This document shows positions 1-7,359 of a stretch of DNA of 49,038 bases, piece after piece. A program made the position numbers and the translations under genes. The stretch is from NCBI GenBank assembly GCA_034436375.1, contig DAOTVS010000325.1, positions 1 through 49,038 of the forward strand, in the 5' to 3' direction. Numbering within the stretch: position 1 is the stretch's first letter; every line of letters starts with the position of its first letter. Under the pieces are notes generated by a model. That model saw only the letters and a list, made by a program, of their open reading frames with translations, made no database searches and was not told where the DNA came from. The stretch comes from DAOTVS01 sp034436375 (GTDB lineage Bacteria > Chloroflexota > Anaerolineae > SpSt-313).

Positions 1-121
1 TGACCGCCTCACGGCGCGTCTTGGCGTAGACCGTGCGCCGCTGGCCGTCAATCATGAGGGATGCCTGCCAGCGGCCATCTTTCCGCTGCAGGATTGTGCC
101 TTCGCCGTGGCTGCGGGACAT
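1..121 (-). CDS. Tyrosine-type integrase, N-terminal fragment (cut by window edge)
   Basis: Only about 40 codons are present, starting at an ATG at 121 and running off the left edge. The visible peptide (Gly-Glu-Gly-Thr-Ile, then Arg-Lys-Asp-Gly-Arg-Trp, and a Thr-Val-Tyr-x-Lys-Thr-Arg-x-Glu-Ala block) matches the AP2-like, three-stranded DNA-binding N-terminus common to phage and integrative-element tyrosine recombinases. The catalytic domain is outside the window. It lies directly beyond the 3' end of tRNA-Asn on the same strand, the classic position for an element integrated at a tRNA gene. A Shine-Dalgarno GGGAGG lies about 8 nt before the ATG, but it is embedded in a perfect hairpin (126-173). 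An orphan regulatory protein with the same domain is possible but less likely. Confidence 0.72.
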   Translation of the reverse strand, partial: MSRSHGEGTILQRKDGRWQASLMIDGQRRTVYAKTRREAV

Positions 122-125
122 AGAA

Positions 126-173
126 AAACCCTCCCATTTTGCTGTAACTTTGCTGTACAGCATGGGAGGGTTT
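126..173 (-). terminator. Terminator-like hairpin overlapping the integrase ribosome binding site
   Basis: AAACCCTCCCAT (126-137) and ATGGGAGGGTTT (162-173) form a perfect 12-bp stem. Read on the minus strand, the stem is followed by TTTTTCT and then the integrase ATG, so it has the form of an intrinsic terminator downstream of tRNA-Asn. Its 3' arm also contains the GGGAGG Shine-Dalgarno of the integrase gene. The loop holds a perfect palindrome, TGCTGTACAGCA (151-162). It could end tRNA transcription, hide the integrase ribosome binding site, or both. Confidence 0.6.
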
Positions 174-178
174 CGGCC

Positions 179-226
179 CCCACTAGATGTAGTGGGTCTC
201 GTGCCTCTAAGGCACTACCTGTAGTG
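179..226. repeat. Three stacked palindromes between integrase and tRNA-Asn
   Basis: Three short perfect inverted repeats follow one another: CCCACTA/TAGTGGG (179-196, 4-nt spacer), GTGCCT/AGGCAC (201-215, 3-nt spacer) and CACTAC/GTAGTG (213-226, 2-nt spacer). The first and third share the GTAGTG/CACTAC core. In a spacer between a tRNA 3' end and an integrase gene, these are candidate arm-type or excisionase binding sites of an attachment site. They could also be small RNA hairpins in the tRNA trailer. Confidence 0.4.
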
Positions 227-229
227 GAC

Positions 230-306
230 TGGCTCCTCGGCGAGGACTTGAACCTCGAACCAACCGGTTAACAGCCGGTCGCTCTGCCGAATTGAGCTAC
301 CGAGGA
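230..306 (-). tRNA. tRNA-Asn(GTT)
   Basis: Read on the minus strand the sequence folds into a full cloverleaf. The acceptor stem is TCCTCGG (306-300) with CCGAGGA (240-234), the discriminator is G at 233, and CCA is encoded at 232-230. The anticodon stem is ACCGG/CCGGT with loop CTGTTAA, giving anticodon GTT for asparagine. The T-arm is CGAGG-TTCAAGT-CCTCG. A consensus promoter lies a few bases upstream (318-346). Its 3' end borders the integrase-bearing region, so it is the probable integration target. Confidence 0.95.
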
Positions 307-317
307 TTACGAACCCC

Positions 318-346
318 ATTATATCCAAAGATGGCCATCCCGTCAA
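318..346 (-). promoter_or_regulatory. Sigma-70-type promoter of tRNA-Asn
   Basis: On the minus strand TTGACG (346-341) and TATAAT (323-318) are separated by 17 bp. The predicted start is about 5 nt before the mature tRNA 5' end. Confidence 0.75.
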
Positions 347-395
347 GCATGCGCGGGATTGGGAAAACGAAGCAATACATGAGTCTCTTTTCAGT

Positions 396-1490
396 TCAGG
401 CCACCCGGTGCGGCGCCAGGGCCTCATCGTTCAGATCGATGCCCAGCCCTGGCCGGTCAGGCGCCTCGAGGCAGCCTTCCTTGAGCGTGAGGTGCTCGCG
501 GAAGGTGCGGCCCCACATAGGGTCCGTAGTGCCACGGTAGAACTCGACGATCAGACCATTGGGAATGGCCGCCACGAGGTGCACGTGCACCTCCTGATTC
601 CCATGGGGGGCAATGGGCAGATCATAGGCTTGGGCCAGGGCGGCCACTTTCATGAACTCGGTGACACCGCCCAAAATCTGGGCATCGGCATTGAGGATAG
701 CCGCCGCGCGCTGCTCGACCAGGTCGCGGAAGCCGTAGCGTGTGTATTCATTCTCGCCGCTCGCCACGGGGATAGAGGTCGCCGCAGCCACCTGCGCGTG
801 CCCTCGGTAATCGTCGGGGGCCACGGGTTCCTCGAACCAGGCGATATCGTAGGGCTCGATCTTGCGCGCGACCTCGATGGCCTCGTAATAGCGGTAGGCA
901 TTGTTGGCATCCACCATCACCTGGACCCCGGGTCCCACCGCCTGGCGCACCACGCGCACCCGCTCCACATCCTCAGCGATGCTCGCCCCACCGATCTTCA
1001 TTTTGACGGCCCGCGCGCCGAATTCGACATTGTCGACCATCTCGTGCGCCAGGTCGTCCAGCGTCTTGCCCTCCTCATAGTAGCCGCCGGCGATGTAGAC
1101 GGGCACCCGCCGCCGATAGGCCCCCAGCAGCTTGTATAGGGGCAGGCCGGCAATCTTGCCCCGCAGGTCCCAGAGGGCGATATCGATGGCGCTGATGACG
1201 CGCGTGCTGATGCCACGTCGCCCCACCAGCTTGGGCTTCCACATCCGGTCCCACAGTCGCTCTACATCCAGCGGATCTTCGCCCATCAAAAGGGGGCGGA
1301 AAGCCTCGACCATAGCCACGTTGACAGCCGCGGAGAGGCCGCCGCCTCCGAGGCCAATACCGGTGAGCCCCTCATCGGTCTCGACCCGGACGACCTCGAG
1401 CCCTCCCTCCGCATAGATATACTTGCCGTTCCGGATCGGGCGCGGCCGCGGCCACCGGTACACTTGCGCGCTGACATGTGTAATCTTCAT
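396..1490 (-). CDS. Mandelate racemase/muconate lactonizing enzyme family protein (enolase superfamily)
   Basis: A 364-residue enzyme with the two-domain enolase-superfamily layout: an alpha+beta capping domain (about 1-120) and a modified TIM barrel. Visible catalytic elements are the KxK motif (Lys163, Lys165), metal ligands Asp194, Glu220 and Glu246, and the Asp269-His296 dyad in the context PHGNQE. This is the mandelate-racemase-subgroup arrangement used by sugar-acid dehydratases and some cycloisomerases, which abstract the proton alpha to a carboxylate with Mg2+ bound. The exact substrate cannot be read from the sequence; an aldonate or lactone is likely. The ATG at 1490 follows GGAGAG. 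It overlaps the end of the upstream acetyltransferase gene by 4 nt (ATGA), so the two are translationally coupled. Confidence 0.88.
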   Translation of the reverse strand: MKITHVSAQVYRWPRPRPIRNGKYIYAEGGLEVVRVETDEGLTGIGLGGGGLSAAVNVAMVEAFRPLLMGEDPLDVERLWDRMWKPKLVGRRGISTRVISAIDIALWDLRGKIAGLPLYKLLGAYRRRVPVYIAGGYYEEGKTLDDLAHEMVDNVEFGARAVKMKIGGASIAEDVERVRVVRQAVGPGVQVMVDANNAYRYYEAIEVARKIEPYDIAWFEEPVAPDDYRGHAQVAAATSIPVASGENEYTRYGFRDLVEQRAAAILNADAQILGGVTEFMKVAALAQAYDLPIAPHGNQEVHVHLVAAIPNGLIVEFYRGTTDPMWGRTFREHLTLKEGCLEAPDRPGLGIDLNDEALAPHRVA

Positions 1491-2545
1491 CGTTGCTCTC
1501 CTGAGCGAACCGCCGTTGCCGGGCTACTCGCGGGCTGGCCTTCCATCGCCGCCAGATCGAGGCGGTACCACAGGATGCGGAAAAGGAGTTCGAAACCGCA
1601 GTCCTGATACACGTGGATGGCGGGGGCGTTCTCCTCGTCGACGTCCAGCTCGGCGGCCTGGATCTGCCGGCGGCGACACTGGCGCAGGTTGTTCGCCACC
1701 AGCGCGTGCGCCAGGCCCAGGCCACGGTGCTCGGCCCGCACACCGACCGGCCCAATGTGCCCCACCGAGAACCAGCGAGAGCCTACCTGCCGCTCCAGGA
1801 ACCGGACAGCGCTGACACCGGCAATCTCCGCCATGCCTGAGCTTCCGTTACGGGTAGCAAAAAGGATATCGGCCGGCTCGAAAGAAGGCTGGCTTACGAG
1901 ATAGTTGATTTCCTCCCTGCCAATGGGCCCCACACCCCAGTGCTCTCCCATAGTGTTATTGACGACCTCGACATACACTTCTTCATCTCGGTGCGGGCGG
2001 AAATAGCGCCAGGAATAGCCGGAAGGGAAGGCAAAGGGGGCAACGCGCAGGGGCTCTAACCACATGCGATGCCACACTCTCATCAGCTCAAAGCCGAGGG
2101 CCTGGCTGAAAGCCACTGTAGCGCGCTCATCATCCCGCGCCCGGATGTCGAGGGTGCTCACACCGCTCTGGCGCGCCTCTTCGGCCAGGCGCCTCACGAG
2201 TCGGCGGCCGATGCCAAGGCGGCGCCAGGAGGGGTGCACCACACCATCCACCAGGCACTGGTCCGTGCCGGGCACCAACGTGCGCACGCTATAGCCCAGC
2301 ACAGCCCCACCTGCTTCGGCCACCAGGCAATCTCGCTCGGGGTTGCTGCCCGGCCGTCGCCAGCGCTCCCGCAACAGCGCCGCATCCACCAGCCGCCCGG
2401 CATGATCCACGGGCTCCGAGGCGCGATGCACCCGGCAGATGCCTTCGATATCCGGCCAGGAGAAATGTCTGATCACCAGGCCCAAGGCATCGCCCTCCAT
2501 CGAGCCAGTTTGTCGAAAAAGCGGCGCACTGTATTTCTCGTTCAT
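1487..2545 (-). CDS. Tandem GNAT-family acetyltransferase
   Basis: About 352 residues with two GNAT folds. The first (about 20-165) has a typical acetyl-CoA loop in the context PSWRRLGIGRRLVRRL. The second (about 175-335) has a more degenerate one, RAEHRGLGLAHALV, and ends with the usual YxxxGF-like element (VYQDCGFE). Tandem GNATs acetylate amines of small molecules, peptides or proteins; the target here is unknown. Two ATGs are possible, 2554 and 2545. The predicted -10 box (2553-2558) overlaps the 2554 ATG, which favours 2545 and suggests a leaderless or nearly leaderless mRNA. The gene is co-transcribed with the downstream enolase-superfamily gene (4-nt overlap). Confidence 0.85.
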   Translation of the reverse strand: MNEKYSAPLFRQTGSMEGDALGLVIRHFSWPDIEGICRVHRASEPVDHAGRLVDAALLRERWRRPGSNPERDCLVAEAGGAVLGYSVRTLVPGTDQCLVDGVVHPSWRRLGIGRRLVRRLAEEARQSGVSTLDIRARDDERATVAFSQALGFELMRVWHRMWLEPLRVAPFAFPSGYSWRYFRPHRDEEVYVEVVNNTMGEHWGVGPIGREEINYLVSQPSFEPADILFATRNGSSGMAEIAGVSAVRFLERQVGSRWFSVGHIGPVGVRAEHRGLGLAHALVANNLRQCRRRQIQAAELDVDEENAPAIHVYQDCGFELLFRILWYRLDLAAMEGQPASSPATAVRSGEQR

Positions 2546-2552
2546 CGGCGCC

Positions 2553-2582
2553 ATTCTACACCCAGGGTTGAAGGGCTGTCAA
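2553..2582 (-). promoter_or_regulatory. Promoter of the acetyltransferase/enolase-superfamily operon
   Basis: On the minus strand TTGACA (2582-2577) and TAGAAT (2558-2553) are 18 bp apart. The expected transcription start falls at about 2546, one base before the ATG at 2545, so the transcript would be leaderless. Confidence 0.65.
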
Positions 2583-2590
2583 AGGCGCCT

Positions 2591-2639
2591 CTGAAAAACA
2601 AAACAGACTTCCGAAGTCCTGGGAACTTCAGAAGTCTGT
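2591..2639 (-). terminator. Rho-independent terminator of the superoxide dismutase gene
   Basis: A 15-bp stem with one mismatch, 2603-2617 against 2625-2639 and a 7-nt loop, is followed on the minus strand by a T-rich run (TTTGTTTTT). It lies 35 bp past the sod stop codon. Confidence 0.8.
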
Positions 2640-2673
2640 AGAAACATGAAGCGCTATCTGGCGACGCGCTGCC

Positions 2674-3276
2674 TCAGGCGTAAAGCCGCGCCAACTCCAG
2701 GTTCACACGGGCCTGCGCCTCGGGCCAGTTGATCACATTAAAGAAGGCATTGATATAGTCGCCGCGCTTGAGCCCATAGTCGAGCATATAGGCGTGTTCC
2801 CACACATCCATGACCACAATCGGTATGCAGCCGGCGGGATGCCCTTTGTCGTGCTCGTTGATCCAGAAATTGAACATGCTGCCGGTCATCGTGTCCTGGT
2901 AAAGGATAGCCCATCCGACTCCGCGCACCAACCCTGTAGCCTTGAAGTCATTCACCCAGGCATCATAGCTGCCGAACTGCGCCTCCAAAATGCGCTTAAG
3001 ATCTGGGGCCGAGTTGCTATCGCCATCGCCGCCCAGATTGCGGAAATAGAGCTCGTGCAGCCGCATGCCATCAAATTCCCAGCCATAGTGCCGTTTGACC
3101 TCGCCATACTCCAGCGTCTCGTGCTTGCCTTCCATGGCCAGCCGCCCCAGGATTTCCGAGGCCTTGTTGGTATTGTTCACATACCCCTGGTAAAGGGCAA
3201 AATGGTTCTTCAGCAGAGCATCGCTAAAGCCCGGCATCCCCAGCAAATAGCTGAAATCGGCAGCCGTATAGGTCAT
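2674..3276 (-). CDS. Fe/Mn-family superoxide dismutase
   Basis: The 200-residue length is typical of Fe/Mn superoxide dismutases, which convert superoxide to oxygen and peroxide. The C-terminal signature DVWEHAYMLDYG supplies metal ligands Asp157 and His161, and His74 (RLHELYF) fits the second helix ligand. The first ligand region is unusual: NHFALYQGYVNN replaces the common HHxKHHxxYVNN, leaving His25 as the only candidate. The ATG at 3276 is chosen because GGAGG lies directly upstream and the protein starts at the normal N-terminus; the reading frame is open another 47 codons upstream, but that stretch has no SOD homology. No signal peptide is seen, so it is cytoplasmic. It is transcribed alone and ends at a terminator. 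Confidence 0.92.
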   Translation of the reverse strand: MTYTAADFSYLLGMPGFSDALLKNHFALYQGYVNNTNKASEILGRLAMEGKHETLEYGEVKRHYGWEFDGMRLHELYFRNLGGDGDSNSAPDLKRILEAQFGSYDAWVNDFKATGLVRGVGWAILYQDTMTGSMFNFWINEHDKGHPAGCIPIVVMDVWEHAYMLDYGLKRGDYINAFFNVINWPEAQARVNLELARLYA

Positions 3277-3357
3277 TGCATCCTCCTCCATATCTGCGGC
3301 CATGCGCCGCAATCTCTTGGCCTGTCGCTGCAAGAAGCGGGCCAACAGGTGCATCGC

Positions 3358-3386
3358 TTGCGCGTCACTTGCAAGCGTGGTAGAAT
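3358..3386 (+). promoter_or_regulatory. Promoter upstream of the Trm112-like gene
   Basis: TTGCGC (3358-3363) and TAGAAT (3381-3386) are 17 bp apart. The predicted start, near 3393, lies about 44 nt before the ATG at 3437. Confidence 0.5.
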
Positions 3387-3436
3387 GCGCGCACTTGCCA
3401 TTCGCGTTGAGCCGCAAAGCATAGGAATGAGACGAT

Positions 3437-3640
3437 ATGGTTGAGAAGTGGCTGTTGGATATCCTCGTCTGCCCCGCCTGTCACACCCGCGTCGAGCTTG
3501 TCCGCGAGCGCTGGCTCACCTGCCAGAACCCGGAATGCCGGCGCAAATACCCGATCTGCGATGATATCCCACAGATGGTCATCGAGGAAGGCGATCGCTA
3601 TCGTGACACGGCTGTTGAGGATCTGCCGGCCGCACCTTGA
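3437..3640 (+). CDS. Trm112-family small zinc-ribbon protein
   Basis: A 67-residue protein with the Trm112/YcaR pattern: an N-terminal helix, CPACH, a second cysteine pair in CQNPEC, then RRKYPICDDIPQM. The bacterial members have no settled role; eukaryotic Trm112 activates methyltransferases. The four cysteines (two CxxC-like pairs) suggest one structural zinc. The gene is followed by the gluzincin peptidase gene after 14 nt and probably starts an operon that includes mutM. It is divergent from the superoxide dismutase gene. Confidence 0.85.
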   Translation: MVEKWLLDILVCPACHTRVELVRERWLTCQNPECRRKYPICDDIPQMVIEEGDRYRDTAVEDLPAAP

Positions 3641-3654
3641 AGCGGAGTAGTGTC

Positions 3655-4902
3655 ATGGGCAAGCGTGTCTCTCTGATCGGCCTGTGCCTGGTCATCGCGT
3701 TCGTGGTGGGCTCAATAACCGCCCATGCCGATTCTCCCATCCGCGTCCTGGCAGACCAGCACACCGCCCAGTTCGCCAAGGGGATATCCTTCCGCATCGT
3801 CGCTGAGGCTGACCAGCCGATCCAGAGCGTCACCCTCTACTATGGTGAGCAAAAGGGAGATGTCACCAACCGGGTCGTGCCAAGCTTTACCCCCGGCCAG
3901 CACATCGAAGCGACCTACGACAAGCCCCTCGAGCGCGGCGAGATTCCTCCAGGCACCGTGATGGAATATCACTGGCGCCTGCAGCTCGCCGATGGCACGC
4001 TCCAGGATACCGAGCCCCAGGTGTTCAGCTATGACGATGACCGCTTCCCCTGGCAGCCAGTGCAGGCGGGCAATCTCACCGTGCTCTATTACGGCGGCGA
4101 TGCCCAGAAGACCCTGGCGCAAGAGCTTTTGAGCCGCGCCCAGGAGACCCTCAGCCGCCTGCAGACCGAGATAGGCATCACGCTGCAGAGCCCCGTGCAT
4201 ATTTATGTCTATAACAGCGCTGAGGATATGACGGCTGCCCTCTCGCCCCGCAGTCAGGGCTTTGATGAGCAAGTCCTCACCCTTGGCGTGGCCGTTTCCG
4301 ACGACACCCTCCTTCTCCTCGGCGACCACCCAGAGGTACAACAGACCATATCCCACGAGCTCAGCCACATCGTGGTCGGGCTGGCGACCGAGAACCCCTA
4401 TTCGCCGGTGCCCCGCTGGCTCGATGAGGGCCTGGCGATGTATGCGGAGGGGAAACTCCCGGCCAACAATGTGACCGCGCTCCAGCAAGCTGTGAAGCGC
4501 GATGCCCTCATCTCCGTGCGCTCGCTCTCAAGCTACACCGGCGACCCGCAGCAGGTTGATCTCTATTACGGGGAGGTCTACAGCCTGGTAGAGTATATGC
4601 TGCAGACCTACGGCCGCGACAAAATGACCGCCCTGCTGCAGGTTTTCAAACAAGGCGCTCTGCAAGATGACGCCCTGCAACAGGTCTACCATATCAGCCT
4701 GGATACCCTCGATACCCAGTGGCGGCAGAGCCTCGGCCTGGGGCCACGGCCCACGGTAACTCCGACATCGGCCGTGGCGGCAGTTACCCCACCCGCGCCG
4801 GTGCAGGCGCAGCGGTCGGGCTTGCTCTGCCCCCTGACCGGCATCATTGGCGCCATCACCCTGGCCATCGGCCTGGCGCTGCGCCGGGTCCTGGCCTCGT
4901 AA
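3655..4902 (+). CDS. Membrane-anchored peptidase MA-like (gluzincin) protein
   Basis: A 415-residue exported protein. It has a signal peptide (about 1-25), a beta-rich domain (about 26-130), and a metallopeptidase domain with the zinc motif HELSH (His234, Glu235, His238) and a downstream ligand Glu258 in LDEGLA. A Pro/Thr-rich stalk follows, then a C-terminal hydrophobic segment and basic tail, which would anchor it with the protease domain outside. The pattern fits peptidase MA-like proteins; the substrate is unknown. The ATG at 3655 is chosen because GGAG sits 7 nt upstream and the signal peptide starts there. An upstream in-frame TTG at 3637 overlaps the previous stop codon. Confidence 0.85.
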   Translation: MGKRVSLIGLCLVIAFVVGSITAHADSPIRVLADQHTAQFAKGISFRIVAEADQPIQSVTLYYGEQKGDVTNRVVPSFTPGQHIEATYDKPLERGEIPPGTVMEYHWRLQLADGTLQDTEPQVFSYDDDRFPWQPVQAGNLTVLYYGGDAQKTLAQELLSRAQETLSRLQTEIGITLQSPVHIYVYNSAEDMTAALSPRSQGFDEQVLTLGVAVSDDTLLLLGDHPEVQQTISHELSHIVVGLATENPYSPVPRWLDEGLAMYAEGKLPANNVTALQQAVKRDALISVRSLSSYTGDPQQVDLYYGEVYSLVEYMLQTYGRDKMTALLQVFKQGALQDDALQQVYHISLDTLDTQWRQSLGLGPRPTVTPTSAVAAVTPPAPVQAQRSGLLCPLTGIIGAITLAIGLALRRVLAS

Positions 4903-4913
4903 ACGGAGGCATT

Positions 4914-5723
4914 GTGCCTGAACTACCCGAAGTCGAGACGGTCGTGCGTGACCTGCGCCAGACCGTCGTCGGACAGACCATCACCGGCGTTCACATCTAT
5001 TGGGAGCGCAGCATAGCGACGCCCACAGCCGGCGAGTTCCGGGCGGAGCTGTTGGGCCAACGCATCGAGGGCGCCAGCCGGCGCGGTAAGTTCATCATCC
5101 TGCACCTCACCAGCGGTGACTTGCTCATCCACCTGCGCATGACGGGGCGCCTCTATGTCGCCGCCAGGGAGGGGCACACCGACCAACAGCACCTGCGTGT
5201 GGCCCTGGACCTGAGCGATAGCCGCCTCCTCTTTGTCGACATGCGCAAATTCGGGCGCCTGTATCGGGTCCCCGACGCCGCGACTGTCCTGCGCTCTCTG
5301 GGCGTCGAGCCCCTCGACGCCGAGTTTACCCCTGAATACCTGCGCAGGGTCTTGAGTCGGCGCCGCAGCCCCATCAAAGCTGCGCTGCTTGACCAGAGGC
5401 TGGTCGCCGGCATCGGCAACATCTATGCCGACGAAGCGCTCTACAGCGCCCGCCTTGCTCCCGATCGCCCCGCCTCTTCGCTCACGGCGGGCGAAGCCGA
5501 GGCGCTGCAGCGCGCCATCCAGCATGAGCTGGAGCGCGCCATTCAAGACCGGGGAACCACATTCAGCGATTACCGCGATGGCCGAGGCCGTGCAGGTGAG
5601 CACCGCCGGCATCTGCACGTCTATGGGCGGATAGGGCAACCTTGCCGCCGCTGCGGCGCACCCATTGAGCGCATGCGAATCGCCGGGCGCGGCTCCTACC
5701 ACTGCCCATGCTGCCAGAAATGA
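4914..5723 (+). CDS. mutM: Formamidopyrimidine-DNA glycosylase
   Basis: A 269-residue base-excision repair enzyme that removes 8-oxoguanine and formamidopyrimidines and cuts the abasic site by beta,delta-elimination. The protein begins PELPEVE after the initiator Met, giving the catalytic N-terminal Pro and the adjacent Glu. HLRMTGRL (substrate loop) and GIGNIYADEALY (helix-two-turn-helix) follow, and a C-terminal four-cysteine zinc finger (CRRCG...CPCC) closes the protein. Start: GTG at 4914, with GGAG 4 nt upstream, is required for the N-terminal Pro; upstream in-frame sequence is just overlap with the peptidase gene. It sits 11 nt after that gene. Confidence 0.95.
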   Translation: MPELPEVETVVRDLRQTVVGQTITGVHIYWERSIATPTAGEFRAELLGQRIEGASRRGKFIILHLTSGDLLIHLRMTGRLYVAAREGHTDQQHLRVALDLSDSRLLFVDMRKFGRLYRVPDAATVLRSLGVEPLDAEFTPEYLRRVLSRRRSPIKAALLDQRLVAGIGNIYADEALYSARLAPDRPASSLTAGEAEALQRAIQHELERAIQDRGTTFSDYRDGRGRAGEHRRHLHVYGRIGQPCRRCGAPIERMRIAGRGSYHCPCCQK

Positions 5724-5732
5724 GTGTTGCTT

Positions 5733-6428
5733 ATGCGTCGCAAGATACTGGTGATCGATGACGACCGGTCCTTCCTGGAAGCCATGAAGCAGGCCTTCCT
5801 GTCGGAGGACTATGAGTTGCTGACAGCGCACAGCGGGCGCGACGGCATACAGCAAGCACTGGCTTTCCATCCCGATCTGATCATCCTCGACGTCATGATG
5901 CCCGAGATGGATGGCTTTGAAGTCTGTCGCCGCCTGCGCGAGCTCACCAATATCCCCATCGTCTTTCTCACAGCCAAAGAAGGCGAGAGGAATGTGGTTC
6001 GCGGGCTGGTCATGGGCGGCGATGATTACCTGATCAAACCGGTCGGCATTGCCGAGTTGCGCGCCCGGGTAGACGCTCTACTCCGACGGACCGAGGGAGG
6101 CCGGCGGACGTTCCACGCCCCCAACTATGATGACGGCGAGCTGTTTGTGGACCTCACTCAGCAGCGAGTCACCTTGCGGGGCAAGTCCATCGAGCTGACT
6201 CCGCAGGAATACCGCGTGCTCGCCGTTCTGGCGCAAAATGCGGGCCAAGTCGTGACCCATCGCGAGCTTCTGACGCGCGCCTGGGGCCCAGAGCTGGCCA
6301 ATATGGAAGCCTACGTCCACCTCTACATCCGCTATCTGCGCAGCAAGATTGAAGATGACCCGGCAGAGCCCAGGCGCATCACCACCAAGCGCGGGGTTGG
6401 CTATATGCTGCGCCCTCCAGAAAGCTAA
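5733..6428 (+). CDS. OmpR/PhoB-family response regulator
   Basis: A 231-residue two-domain regulator. The receiver domain has the acidic residues Asp9-Asp11, the phosphoacceptor Asp53 (LIILDVMMPEMDG), Thr80 and Lys102 (YLIKPV), so it should be phosphorylated. The winged-helix DNA-binding domain (about 130-231) has the RSKIEDDP and GVGYML elements. No histidine kinase gene is adjacent. It starts within a few bases of the mutM stop. ATG 5733 is preferred because MRRKILVIDDD matches the family start; a GTG at 5724 is possible. No good Shine-Dalgarno is seen for either. Confidence 0.9.
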   Translation: MRRKILVIDDDRSFLEAMKQAFLSEDYELLTAHSGRDGIQQALAFHPDLIILDVMMPEMDGFEVCRRLRELTNIPIVFLTAKEGERNVVRGLVMGGDDYLIKPVGIAELRARVDALLRRTEGGRRTFHAPNYDDGELFVDLTQQRVTLRGKSIELTPQEYRVLAVLAQNAGQVVTHRELLTRAWGPELANMEAYVHLYIRYLRSKIEDDPAEPRRITTKRGVGYMLRPPES

Positions 6429-6496
6429 TCCAGTCGTAACCAGCCCGAAATCCCCTAGTAACTTCCTCATGCTAATATGGGTTGAGAGACCTCCTC

Positions 6497-6524
6497 TTGC
6501 ATTGGCGGCTTATGGTATTATGAT
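6497..6524 (+). promoter_or_regulatory. Possible promoter of the second response regulator
   Basis: TTGCAT (6497-6502) and TATGAT (6519-6524) are 16 bp apart. The start would fall about 11 nt before the ATG at 6542. Confidence 0.4.
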
Positions 6525-6541
6525 CATGACAAGAGGCTTGC

Positions 6542-7270
6542 ATGAGAGAAAGAATATCCATCCTCACGGAAGATCAAGCGTTGGCTCAAGCCCTCTCCGC
6601 CCCACTCACCGACACCGGGTTCGAAGTCCAGGTGCTCTCCACTGCGCCCAAGTATTGGCAGCGGGCCCGCACGTTCATGAGCAGTCTGCTAATCGTCGAT
6701 CTGGACACACTCGGCAGAGAAGCCCTGGCCCAGTGCCGGCACCTGCGCGCCCTCAGCACGGCGCGCATCATGGTGGTGGCCCGGGCCAGCCATGAAGAGC
6801 AGATGCTACAAGCCTTCCGCGTCGGGGTCGATGACTATATGCACAAGCCTGTCAAAACGGCCGAGATGGTAGCGCGAGCCGAGGCCCTGTTGCGTCGCCG
6901 CCGCGACGGGGGCGGGTTCCGCGTCGCCCGCATCCCCGTCTGCCGCGATGTCTTGCTGGATACTGACAGCCGCACCCTCTACGTGCGCGGCCAGCGCACA
7001 AAGCTGACTCCCATTGAATACAATCTGCTCCACTGCCTCGTCAAGAGTCATGGCCAGGTCGTAACACGCAGCGCTCTGCTCGATCAGGTATGGGGCGATG
7101 ACAGCCCCCCCAGCGTGGGCTCGCTCAACCTCTACATCTACTACTTGCGCCGCAAGATCGAGCACGACCCGCGCCGGCCCCAGTATATCCTGACCAAGTG
7201 GGGGGTCGGCTACTACCTGGTATCCGATGAAGCCGGGTCTGCAGCAGACTGCTATCCACTGCCCGCCTGA
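6542..7270 (+). CDS. OmpR-family response regulator, divergent receiver
   Basis: A 242-residue protein with receiver and winged-helix domains. The usual Asp-Asp pair is Glu10-Asp11, but the phosphoacceptor position Asp53 (IVDLD) and Lys102 (HKPVK) remain, so phosphorylation is possible but less certain than for its neighbour. The C-terminal domain has LTPIEYNLLHCL, a recognition-helix region and WGVGYYL at the end. It shares orientation with the preceding regulator gene (113-nt gap) and may be a diverged paralogue of it. No kinase gene is nearby. ATG 6542 follows AAGAGG. Confidence 0.85.
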   Translation: MRERISILTEDQALAQALSAPLTDTGFEVQVLSTAPKYWQRARTFMSSLLIVDLDTLGREALAQCRHLRALSTARIMVVARASHEEQMLQAFRVGVDDYMHKPVKTAEMVARAEALLRRRRDGGGFRVARIPVCRDVLLDTDSRTLYVRGQRTKLTPIEYNLLHCLVKSHGQVVTRSALLDQVWGDDSPPSVGSLNLYIYYLRRKIEHDPRRPQYILTKWGVGYYLVSDEAGSAADCYPLPA

Positions 7271-7275
7271 CGCGT

Positions 7276-7303
7276 TTGACTCCTTTCTGGGCTGTGGTAA
7301 AAT
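7276..7303 (+). promoter_or_regulatory. Promoter upstream of PT-rich exported protein
   Basis: TTGACT (7276-7281) and TAAAAT (7298-7303) are 16 bp apart, giving a start near 7310. An in-frame ATG at 7312 could therefore be used without a leader; a second ATG at 7360 has an AGGAG. Confidence 0.6.
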
Positions 7304-7359
7304 CACCACATATGCGAACGTGGATCACTGGATCCTACCCCAGGAGACACAACCCGGAA

